This document shows positions 1 to 6,232 of a stretch of DNA of 7,936 bases, one piece after another. The notes beneath the pieces were generated by a model. It did no database searches and was not told where the DNA came from. It saw only the letters and a list, made by a program, of their open reading frames with translations. The stretch comes from Oscillospiraceae bacterium (GTDB taxonomy: Bacteria > Bacillota > Clostridia > Oscillospirales > Oscillospiraceae): positions 1 to 7,936 of the forward strand of contig JAISAA010000218.1 in the NCBI GenBank assembly GCA_031266955.1. The letters are read 5' to 3'. Position numbers and translations under genes: made by a program. Every line of letters begins with the position of its first letter. Positions within the stretch are counted from its first letter, which is position 1.

Positions 1-468
1 CCGCAGTTTAAGCCCGTCGTCGCGCTCGTGATAATATCCGGCGTGGCGTTCGGCGGGGAGGCGGGGTTCCTTGTGGGCGCCGCCACCGGGTTTATTTCAA
101 ATTTCTTTTTCTCACAGGGGCCGTGGACGCCTTGGCAAATGTTCGCGTTCGGCGTGATCGGGTTTTTGGCGGGAGTTTTATTCAGGCGGGGATGGCTGCG
201 GCGCAATCCGGCGTCGCTCGCAGTGTTCGGCGCCGTGGCGACCGTCGTCATTTACGGCGGGATCATGAACCCCGCGATGGTGCTGATGTATCAGCCCTCG
301 CCGAACAAAATGATGTTTCTCGCCGCGTATTTACAGGGCCTGCCGTTCGACCTCGTCCACGCTGCGGCGACGGTCACGTTCACGCTGATTTTCTCGCGCG
401 CTATGCTTGAAAAGCTTGACAGGATAAAAATCAAATACGGACTGGTCGAAACGGAGGATACTAAATGA
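1..468 (+). CDS. ECF transporter S component (substrate-binding membrane subunit), 5' end missing
   Basis: The reading frame is open from base 1 and runs to TGA at 466-468, so 155 C-terminal residues are visible and the true start lies upstream. A GTG at 28 is in frame, but the codons before it (PQFKPVVAL) continue the same hydrophobic helix, so it is unlikely to be the start. The protein is mostly membrane: hydrophobic stretches lie at about residues 5-32, 41-58, 66-92 and 98-127, ending in a charged cytoplasmic tail. The segment SGVAFGGEAGFLVGAATGF, then a short loop with GPWTPWQMFAFG, is typical of ECF-type S subunits, including cobalamin/CbrT-like ones. Such subunits capture a vitamin or other micronutrient and dock on a shared EcfA/EcfA'/EcfT module, which is not in this window. 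The substrate cannot be assigned. It overlaps asnS by 4 bases, suggesting translational coupling. Confidence 0.72.
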   Translation, partial: PQFKPVVALVIISGVAFGGEAGFLVGAATGFISNFFFSQGPWTPWQMFAFGVIGFLAGVLFRRGWLRRNPASLAVFGAVATVVIYGGIMNPAMVLMYQPSPNKMMFLAAYLQGLPFDLVHAAATVTFTLIFSRAMLEKLDRIKIKYGLVETEDTK

Positions 469-1811
469 TACGCGGAAAATATACCGATATCGCAAAGCTC
501 CCGGAGCGCGACGGGGGAGTGGTCGTAATTCGCGGGCACATCCGCGCCAACCGCGCCGGCGCACGCGTCGGATTTATCGAAATCAACGACGGCACGCGTT
601 TTGCCGGATGTCAAGTCGTCTACGATTCGGTTCTGCTCGCCGACGCCGCGAAGCATCCCGTCGGCGCCGCCGTCGAGGTCGAAGGTGAGCTGGTCTTCAC
701 GCCGGAGTCCCGCCAGCCGTTTGAGGTGCGCGCCGATAAAATAACGCTCATAGGCGGCTGCGACGCCGACTATCCTATGCAGAAAAAGCGGCACACGCTC
801 GAATTTCTGCGCGAGATTCCGCATCTGCGCGCGCGGACAAATACGTTCTCCGCGCTGTTCCGCGTGCGCGATACGCTGTCCGCCGCGATACACGAATATC
901 TGCGCGGCGAGGGTTTTATGTACGTCGCGACGCCGATAATCACGGGAAGCGACGCCGAGGGCGCGGGCGAGGTTTTCGGCGTCACCGCCGGGGGAGACTC
1001 CGGCTTTTTCGACCGCGACGCGAAGCTCACGGTGTCCGGACAGCTCCATGTGGAGCCCTTCGCGCTGGCCTATGACAAGGCTTACACTTTCGGCCCGACG
1101 TTCCGCGCCGAAAACTCGAATACGCCCACTCACGCCGCCGAATTCTGGATGGTGGAGCCGGAAATAAGCTTCGCCGATCTCGAGGACGATATGTCCGTTA
1201 TGGAGGCGATGGTGAAGCATTGCGTCTCGGCGGTTTTAGAGCGCTGTCCCGACGAAATGCGTTTTTTCAACGACATAATCGACCCAAAGCGCGAGCTTAT
1301 CGCGCGGCTTAAAGCCGTGACAAGCCCGCGCTTTTACAAAATGACGTACACGGAGGCGATAGCGGAGCTCGAGCGCTCCGGCGCCGATTTCAAGTTCCCC
1401 GTCAAGTGGGGCCTTGACCTGAAAACCGAGCACGAGCGCTTTTTATGCGAGCAAGTCGCCCGCGGCCCGCTTTTTATCACCGATTATCCCAAAGAGATCA
1501 AAGCGTTCTATATGCGCCAAAACGACGACGGCAGAACGGTCGCCGCGTGCGACTTGCTTGTGCCCGGCGTGGGCGAGCTGATTGGCGGCAGCCAGCGCGA
1601 GGAGCGCTATGATATCCTCCTTGCGCGAATGAGAGAGATGAACATCCCCGAGGAACCGCTGCGCTGGTACACAGACCTGCGCCGCTTCGGAAGCGTGCCG
1701 CATTCGGGCTTCGGCCTCGGCGTGGAGCGTTTTTTGCTCTATCTCACAGGCATCGGCAACATCCGCGATACGATCCCCTACGCGCGCACGCCGGGCCGGC
1801 TGCTTTTCTGA
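465..1811 (+). CDS. asnS: Asparaginyl-tRNA synthetase (AsnRS, class IIb)
   Basis: This cytoplasmic enzyme charges tRNA-Asn with asparagine, using ATP. The 448-residue product is close to the usual AsnRS length of about 430-466. Residues 1 to about 105 form the anticodon-binding OB fold (VVIRGHIRANRAG, then a VEVEGEL strand). The class II catalytic core follows: LRARTNTFSALFRVR leads into motif 1, TPIITGSDAEGAGEVF is the AsnRS substrate-binding stretch, and motif 2 carries FRAENSNTPTHAAEFWMVEPE. Further on are IKAFYMRQNDDGRTVAACDLL and GELIGGSQREER, both strongly conserved in AsnRS, and motif 3 is GFGLGVERFLLYLTG. The protein ends IPYARTPGRLLF, like the E. coli enzyme. ENSNT in motif 2 favours AsnRS over AspRS. 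ATG at 465 is chosen because GGAGG lies at 453-457, 7 bases upstream, and it gives an ATGA overlap with the ECF gene. The recombinase gene converges from the other strand, 5 bases away. Confidence 0.97.
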   Translation: MIRGKYTDIAKLPERDGGVVVIRGHIRANRAGARVGFIEINDGTRFAGCQVVYDSVLLADAAKHPVGAAVEVEGELVFTPESRQPFEVRADKITLIGGCDADYPMQKKRHTLEFLREIPHLRARTNTFSALFRVRDTLSAAIHEYLRGEGFMYVATPIITGSDAEGAGEVFGVTAGGDSGFFDRDAKLTVSGQLHVEPFALAYDKAYTFGPTFRAENSNTPTHAAEFWMVEPEISFADLEDDMSVMEAMVKHCVSAVLERCPDEMRFFNDIIDPKRELIARLKAVTSPRFYKMTYTEAIAELERSGADFKFPVKWGLDLKTEHERFLCEQVARGPLFITDYPKEIKAFYMRQNDDGRTVAACDLLVPGVGELIGGSQREERYDILLARMREMNIPEEPLRWYTDLRRFGSVPHSGFGLGVERFLLYLTGIGNIRDTIPYARTPGRLLF

Positions 1812-1816
1812 CGCTC

Positions 1817-2392
1817 TTATCCGAGCTGCATATCAAGATAGACCGCGTCCGTGTCGTCGCGTGTGACGCCGAGATACCGCCTTGTTACGGAATAGCTCGA
1901 ATGATTATAAATCTCCATAATGACGGTCGGCGGCACGCCGGATTTCCACGCGTGATAACCGAAGGTCTTGCGCAGCGAGTGGCACGATACGCGCTCTATT
2001 TCCAGCGCCTCCGACGCCCCGCGGACGATGCGGTATGCCTGAATGCGAGAAATGGGGCGGCCCGTCGCGACGTTAGCGAAAAGAGCTCCCTCGGGGTCTG
2101 TCGGGCGGTAATGCTTGCTGTATGTATCGAGCGCGCTTATCGCCTTTCTATGCAGCGCGATGATTTTCAGCTTTCCGGTCTTGCGCTCGATCAAGGTCAC
2201 GGTCCCGCGGACCCGGCGCCGCTCAAAGTCGAAAACGTCGCCCCAACGCAGACTCAGAAGGTCTCCTATCCGGAGCGCTGTGTGGATGCCCAGCACGACG
2301 AGCGTGTGGTTGCGGATCTCCCCGCGAAAGAAGTAATAGCTTTCCATTGCCTGGATGGTTTTTTTGCTTCTGATCGGTTCTGTTGCGGACAT
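1817..2392 (-). CDS. Minimal tyrosine recombinase (phage-integrase family, catalytic domain only)
   Basis: This 191-residue protein consists almost entirely of a tyrosine recombinase catalytic domain. The visible active-site set is complete: R41 in TALRIGDLLSLRW, the beta-hairpin lysine at K71 or K74 (ERKTGKLK), H138 and R141 in CHSLRKTFGYHAW, H164 in IYNHSS, and the nucleophile Y173 in RRYLG. It therefore looks able to cut and join DNA. Ordinary integrases and XerC/D (about 300 or more residues) carry an N-terminal core-binding domain that is absent here; FimB/FimE-type invertases are about this size. ATG at 2392 has a GGGGG run (2401-2405) 8 bases upstream. The gene lies downstream of and in the same direction as the ABC pair, behind a hairpin, and converges with asnS. 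No excisionase or phage gene is nearby. It could be an invertase, an integrative-element remnant or a domesticated recombinase; the target site is unknown. Confidence 0.88.
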   Translation of the reverse strand: MSATEPIRSKKTIQAMESYYFFRGEIRNHTLVVLGIHTALRIGDLLSLRWGDVFDFERRRVRGTVTLIERKTGKLKIIALHRKAISALDTYSKHYRPTDPEGALFANVATGRPISRIQAYRIVRGASEALEIERVSCHSLRKTFGYHAWKSGVPPTVIMEIYNHSSYSVTRRYLGVTRDDTDAVYLDMQLG

Positions 2393-2415
2393 AATTGTGT
2401 CCCCCTGACATAAAA

Positions 2416-2466
2416 TTCACGCCCGCGCGGCGCTTTGTGCACCAAGCTTATCCGCCCGGGCGCGAA
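2416..2466 (-). terminator. Possible intrinsic terminator/attenuator after the ABC pair
   Basis: Arms at 2416-2430 and 2452-2466 are inverted repeats with a 21-base loop. In the minus-strand RNA they give a 15-step stem with 13 Watson-Crick pairs, one G-U pair and one G-G mismatch, followed directly by TTTTATG. In the plus-strand RNA the G-U becomes A-C and the stem is followed by AATTGG, so the structure favours minus-strand transcription. It lies between the stop codon of the downstream ABC gene (2488) and the recombinase start. The T tract is short and the loop is long, so termination may be partial. It could also be a protein-binding site. Confidence 0.4.
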
Positions 2467-2487
2467 AATTGGTTGGGGAACCTATTA

Positions 2488-3180
2488 TCAGTTGTTGTAG
2501 TTCTCGCCTTGTCTCGTGAACATTTCGTAATACTTGCCTTGCGCCGCAATGAGCTCGTCGTGCGTGCCGGATTCAATTATCTCTCCGTTTTCTACGTGGT
2601 AGATGATATCGAAATTGCGGACGGTGCTCAGGCGATGGGCGATCATTATTGTCGTTGCGGTGTTGGACTTGTCCAGAATGACTTGCATCAGGTTGTACTC
2701 AGCGAGCGGGTCGAGGGCGCTTGACGGTTCGTCAAGGAGAAGCAGACCGAACGCGCCGGTGAAAAGCCGCGCGAGCGCGACGCGCTGGGCTTCGCCGCCG
2801 GACAGGACGACGCCGTCTTCTGTGAACTCGCGGGATATCTGGACGTCGAGATTGCCGCCGGCTTTTTCGAGGACGCTTTGGAGGCCGAGGCGGTCGATCA
2901 CTCGTAAAAGCTCCTCGTCTGTCGCGTCGTTGTAGACCGTTAAATTGTCGCGCAGGCTCATTGCGAGGATTCGCACATCTTGGTACGCGATACCGATATG
3001 GCGGCGCAGGGCGTGGACGTCATAGTCGCGGATGTCGCGCCCATTTATCAAGATTTTGCCGCCGCCCACGTCGTACAGCCGCAGCAAAAGCTTTGTCAGC
3101 GTGGATTTTCCCGCGCCGTTTTCGCCGACGATGGCGACGCGCTGGCCGGGTTTTACAGTGAGGTTGAAGCCTTTTATTCC
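2488..3180 (-). repeat. Direct repeat copy A: ATPase-domain coding region duplicated 1800 bp away
   Basis: This stretch aligns without gaps to 4288-4980 at an exact offset of 1800 bases and encodes nearly the same protein (residues about 363-592). By eye, differences are few at 2491-2880 (about 27 in 390), denser at 2881-3060 (about 33 in 180) and sparse again at 3061-3180. A run of 62 identical bases at 3089-3150 covers Walker A. Similarity falls sharply beyond about 3180, where the membrane-domain code begins. Counts are manual. Confidence 0.85.
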
Positions 3181-4266
3181 AAATGCGGAGTTTTCATAGC
3201 CGAAGGCGATATCGTGAAGCTCTACGGAATAGACGCCGCCGGGCGCGGGGACGGCGTTTGGGTCCGGCGGCTCGATCACGGATTCCGCCTCAAAGAACGC
3301 GGCGATTTTTTCGCCCTCCAGCGTTTGTCTGAACAGCCCGGGTATGATGGAGAAAATTTGCGAAGTGTACGAGGTCAGTGATGCCGCCGCCACCGTGAGG
3401 CTCGCGTAAAGCCCGATTTTTGACGCGTCGCCAGCGATTATAAATATGACGATGTACGTAAGGATCACAATGCCTTGAAGCGACGTGATCCCGGTCTGAG
3501 GAATGCTGAACCTCATTATCCTTTTGTAGAACCGCGTATTGGAGCGAACAATAGAATCCGAACTCGCTCTGAACACGCGCAGCATTTTTTCACCCGCGCC
3601 CGAAGAACGCAGCTCGGCGGAGTTTTCTTTTTGCGTGATACAGCGGGCAACATAGCTCATAAAACGGGATTTGTCACTAAGCTCGGCAGTAATGTTCACG
3701 CTGGCTTTTGCCACCGGTAATTCCAGCACGGTCTGCAAAACGACGAATACAAGCGACAATAAAATGAGCGGCGGACTCATCGAGGCTATGATCGCGCCCA
3801 TCGCTGCGACGGACGAAACGGCAATCAACAGCATGAACACAGACGAATAAGCGTTCAGGGATACCGAGGCGATCTGCTCCTGCGCGTACGTAAATTGAGA
3901 AAAAAACTCCGGATTGTCGCAATATTTGAAATCGGTGCCGATAGCTTTGACGTAAACGTCATTTCGGAGTGCGAGCATAACTTTTGTATTCATTACAGAA
4001 TTCGTTATGTACGACAGGCCGTTGGACAATATATCCGCGGCGACTATCACCGCCGCGTACGCTCCGATCGTCGCAAGCGTCCGAGCCGTACCGACATCGT
4101 TTATTACGGCGTCGATAGCGGCTTTCGGCAGCAGCGCCGCTGCCGCGGCACTCAACGGGATGAAAATACCTTTTTGCACGATGGATAAAAGCATATACGC
4201 TTTGGCGTGCTTCCAGTACGGCTTTAAGAGAAACAGTATATAGCGCAGTTTCCGCAGTGTTTTCAC
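2488..4266 (-). CDS. ABC exporter half-transporter (membrane domain fused to ATPase), paralogue 1
   Basis: A 592-residue type IV (MsbA-like) exporter subunit. Residues 1 to about 330 form a membrane domain with about six hydrophobic helices (roughly 23-47, 67-88, 140-162, 165-187, 260-280, 284-315). The probable coupling segments are FKYCDNPEFFSQFTYAQ (113-129) and ENSAELRSSGAG (214-225). Residues about 345-592 are the ATPase: A-loop Y357, Walker A GENGAGKS (381-388), Q-loop Q429, signature LSGGE (488-492), Walker B LLLLDE (508-513), and switch H544. All key residues are present, so it should hydrolyse ATP. The start is GTG at 4266, chosen because GGAGGG (4275-4280) lies 8 bases upstream; the ORF has no better ATG. 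It starts 21 bases after the stop of its paralogue, so the two form one operon. The cargo is unknown: no precursor peptide or peptidase domain is visible. Confidence 0.93.
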   Translation of the reverse strand: MKTLRKLRYILFLLKPYWKHAKAYMLLSIVQKGIFIPLSAAAAALLPKAAIDAVINDVGTARTLATIGAYAAVIVAADILSNGLSYITNSVMNTKVMLALRNDVYVKAIGTDFKYCDNPEFFSQFTYAQEQIASVSLNAYSSVFMLLIAVSSVAAMGAIIASMSPPLILLSLVFVVLQTVLELPVAKASVNITAELSDKSRFMSYVARCITQKENSAELRSSGAGEKMLRVFRASSDSIVRSNTRFYKRIMRFSIPQTGITSLQGIVILTYIVIFIIAGDASKIGLYASLTVAAASLTSYTSQIFSIIPGLFRQTLEGEKIAAFFEAESVIEPPDPNAVPAPGGVYSVELHDIAFGYENSAFGIKGFNLTVKPGQRVAIVGENGAGKSTLTKLLLRLYDVGGGKILINGRDIRDYDVHALRRHIGIAYQDVRILAMSLRDNLTVYNDATDEELLRVIDRLGLQSVLEKAGGNLDVQISREFTEDGVVLSGGEAQRVALARLFTGAFGLLLLDEPSSALDPLAEYNLMQVILDKSNTATTIMIAHRLSTVRNFDIIYHVENGEIIESGTHDELIAAQGKYYEMFTRQGENYNN

Positions 4267-4287
4267 AGTCTTTACCCTCCGATACGA

Positions 4288-4980
4288 TTAGTTGTTGTAG
4301 TTCTCGCCCTGTCTCGTGAACATTTCGTAGTACTTGCCTTGCGCCGCAATGAGCTCGTCATGCGTGCCGGATTCGATTATCTCGCCGTTTTCGACGTGAT
4401 AGATTATATCGAAATTGCGGACGGTGCTCAGGCGGTGGGCGATCATTATTGTCGTCGCGGTGTTGGACTTGTCCAAGATGACTTGCATCAGATTGTATTC
4501 GGCGAGCGGGTCGAGGGCGCTTGACGGTTCGTCGAGCAGGAGCAGACCGAATGTGCCGGTGAAAAGCCGCGCCAGCGCGACGCGCTGGGCTTCGCCGCCG
4601 GACAGGACTACGCCGTCCTCCGTGAATTCGCGGGATATCTGGACGTCGAGATTGCCGCCCGCCTTTTCGAGGACGCTTTGGAGACCGAGGCGGTCGATCA
4701 CGCGGAGCAGTTCCTCATCCGTGGCGTCATTGTAGACGGTCAGATTGTCGCGTAGGCTCATCGCTAAAATGCGCACGTCCTGGTACGCTATGCCGATGTG
4801 GCGGCGCAGGGCGTGGACGTCGTAATCGCGGATGTCGCGACCGTTTATCAAAACCGCGCCGCCGGCCACGTCGTAGAGGCGCAGCAGGAGCTTTGTCAGC
4901 GTGGATTTTCCCGCGCCGTTTTCGCCGACGATGGCGACGCGCTGGCCGGGCTGGACGGTGAGATTGAAGTCTTTTATACC
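4288..4980 (-). repeat. Direct repeat copy B: ATPase-domain coding region
   Basis: This is the partner of 2488-3180, in the upstream ABC gene. The 62-base identical block here is 4889-4950. The two long, same-direction repeats could recombine to delete one membrane domain and leave a single fusion gene; no such product is present in this window. Confidence 0.85.
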
Positions 4981-6066
4981 GAAAATAGAGTTTTCGTAGC
5001 CGAAAGACATATCACTAAACTCGACGGAATAGATGCCGTCCGGCGCGGGAACGGCATTGGGGTCGGGCGGCTCAATTGTTGATTCGGCTTCAAAGAATTT
5101 TGAGATTTTTTCGCCTTGCAGAGTGATCTGGAATATTTCTGTTACGAACATAAACAGCTGGGAAAGGTTAGCCGTGAGCATACTTGTCGCGGCTGTGAGG
5201 CTTGCGTACAGCCCTATTTTCGACGTATCGCCTTTTATGATGAACAATACGATGTACGCAAGGATTATTGAGCCTTGCAGAGGCGAGACGATGGACTGCG
5301 GGAGATAGAATTTTGAGATTTTTTTATAGTAAGAGACCAATATGTCTATGTATTTGCCCGTTGTATTCTTGTACGCGTTCAGCATTTTCGCTCCCGCGCC
5401 GGAGGAGCGCAGTTCCGCGGCGTTTTCTTTTTGCTGGAGACTGCGCGAGACATAGTTTACAAAACGGATTTGGCCGGTAAGCTTTTCTGAAAGGTCAACC
5501 GAGGCCTTTGTCTGTGGCAGCCGCATAATTACGGTTAGCACAACGAACGCGGCGGAAATTAAAATGAGCGTACGCTCCGCCGACGCGATAATCGCGCCCA
5601 TCGCGAGTATGCTTGTAACGTCGGATATTAGCTGCACAACCTGCATAAAGGCGGAATTCGCATAGCTCGCGTAATATTGCTGCGCATAAGTGAATTGCGT
5701 GAAAAACTCCGGGTTGTCGTAATACTTAAAATCGGTGGCTATCGCTTTTTCGTTGACTTCCAACTGGAGGGCGAGGGAGATTTTTGTTTGCGCGACGTTC
5801 TGCACGACGAATGATAATATTTGCGACAGGACGGAGATGCCGAGGATTATCGCCGTGTAGACGCCTATCGTAGCCAGCGTGCGCGCCGGAGGGCTGCCGT
5901 TTGTAACTGAGTCGATTGCCGCTTTGGGCAACAAGACGCTTACGGTGCTTGCGATAGGGTTAAGCACAGCTTGCATCAGCAAAAATGTGAGCACATACAC
6001 TTTGCCATGCTTCCAGATCGGCTTGATGAGAAACGGGATATAGCGGAGTTTTTTGAATTTTTTCAT
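4288..6066 (-). CDS. ABC exporter half-transporter (membrane domain fused to ATPase), paralogue 2
   Basis: This is the first gene of the two-gene ABC operon. It is also 592 residues, and every motif falls at the same position as in its neighbour: six probable membrane helices in residues 1-330, FKYYDNPEFFTQFTYAQ (113-129), ENAAELRSSGAG (214-225), A-loop Y357, Walker A 381-388, Q429, LSGGE 488-492, LLLLDE 508-513, H544. By hand count the membrane domains share about 169 of 330 residues, but residues 373-592 differ only at 401, 404, 405 and 505. The start ATG at 6066 has AAGGGGA (6074-6080) 7 bases upstream. The pair could act as a heterodimer or as two homodimers. Both ATP sites look canonical, unlike many Firmicute heterodimeric exporters, where one site is degenerate. 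The substrate is unknown. Confidence 0.93.
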   Translation of the reverse strand: MKKFKKLRYIPFLIKPIWKHGKVYVLTFLLMQAVLNPIASTVSVLLPKAAIDSVTNGSPPARTLATIGVYTAIILGISVLSQILSFVVQNVAQTKISLALQLEVNEKAIATDFKYYDNPEFFTQFTYAQQYYASYANSAFMQVVQLISDVTSILAMGAIIASAERTLILISAAFVVLTVIMRLPQTKASVDLSEKLTGQIRFVNYVSRSLQQKENAAELRSSGAGAKMLNAYKNTTGKYIDILVSYYKKISKFYLPQSIVSPLQGSIILAYIVLFIIKGDTSKIGLYASLTAATSMLTANLSQLFMFVTEIFQITLQGEKISKFFEAESTIEPPDPNAVPAPDGIYSVEFSDMSFGYENSIFGIKDFNLTVQPGQRVAIVGENGAGKSTLTKLLLRLYDVAGGAVLINGRDIRDYDVHALRRHIGIAYQDVRILAMSLRDNLTVYNDATDEELLRVIDRLGLQSVLEKAGGNLDVQISREFTEDGVVLSGGEAQRVALARLFTGTFGLLLLDEPSSALDPLAEYNLMQVILDKSNTATTIMIAHRLSTVRNFDIIYHVENGEIIESGTHDELIAAQGKYYEMFTRQGENYNN

Positions 6067-6115
6067 CGTTTTATCCCCTTGTAAATATTTATTTGTTGCA
6101 ATCGCGACGCCATAT

Positions 6116-6193
6116 GTAGGGGCGGGTTTGAAACCCGCCCTGATCCCCGTTGATTCGCCTGCCTGACAGGGCGGGTTTGAAACCCGCCCCTAC
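6116..6193. repeat. Twin palindrome element (REP/MITE-like)
   Basis: Two 25-base units, 6116-6140 and 6169-6193, face each other across a 28-base spacer. Each holds a near-perfect hairpin: GGGCGGGTTT and AAACCCGCCC separated by a single G. The outer ends read GTAG on the left and CTAC on the right, so the whole element is an inverted repeat, with the single central base of each palindrome as the only mismatch between the units. Similar GTAGGGGCGGG palindromes are a known class of dispersed intergenic repeat in bacterial genomes. The element lies between the ACT gene stop and the ABC operon start. As RNA it would fold on either strand and could act as a transcription end or mRNA-stabilising structure. 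There is no T tract, so it is not a classical terminator. Confidence 0.8.
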
Positions 6194-6231
6194 GACGGGG
6201 AATGCGCGCCAAGACGGGGAACGCGCGGAAA
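6194..6231. repeat. 19-bp tandem repeat, two copies
   Basis: The units 6194-6212 and 6213-6231 match at 16 of 19 bases and both begin GACGGGGAA. They directly abut the right end of the twin palindrome and run to the stop codon of the ACT gene. An inverted CCCCGT also occurs in the spacer of the palindrome element (6145-6150), which suggests the repeats belong to the same element. Confidence 0.55.
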
Positions 6232-6232
6232 A

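Noticed and set aside
291..1220. Long minus-strand open frame (309 codons) across asnS
   Set aside because: It lies antisense to the clearly conserved AsnRS and has no recognisable domain. Such frames are common opposite GC-rich genes.
1790..1807. A GCCG-GGC-CGGC stem followed by TGCTTTTC at the end of asnS, resembling a terminator
   Set aside because: The stem has only four pairs with a three-base loop inside coding sequence, and the T tract is interrupted, so it is too weak to call.
1901..2413. Plus-strand open frame opposite the recombinase
   Set aside because: It covers almost exactly the recombinase gene, which has a complete active site. The antisense product has no family features or good ribosome site.
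2223..2420. Minus-strand frame starting at a GTG in the hairpin region and overlapping the recombinase start
   Set aside because: It runs out of frame over conserved recombinase codons, and its product is low-complexity and basic with no domain.
6067..6115. Promoter for the ABC operon in the AT-rich stretch before 6066
   Set aside because: TTGCAA is visible on the minus strand, but I found no -10-like hexamer at a suitable distance, so a promoter cannot be supported.
6116..6193. The two repeated palindromes as a short CRISPR array
   Set aside because: The two units are inverted rather than direct copies, there is one spacer only, and no cas gene is present.
2393..6232. Attachment-site direct repeats flanking the recombinase-ABC block
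   Set aside because: Comparing the sequence around the asnS end with that around 6067-6232 by eye gave no convincing shared core.
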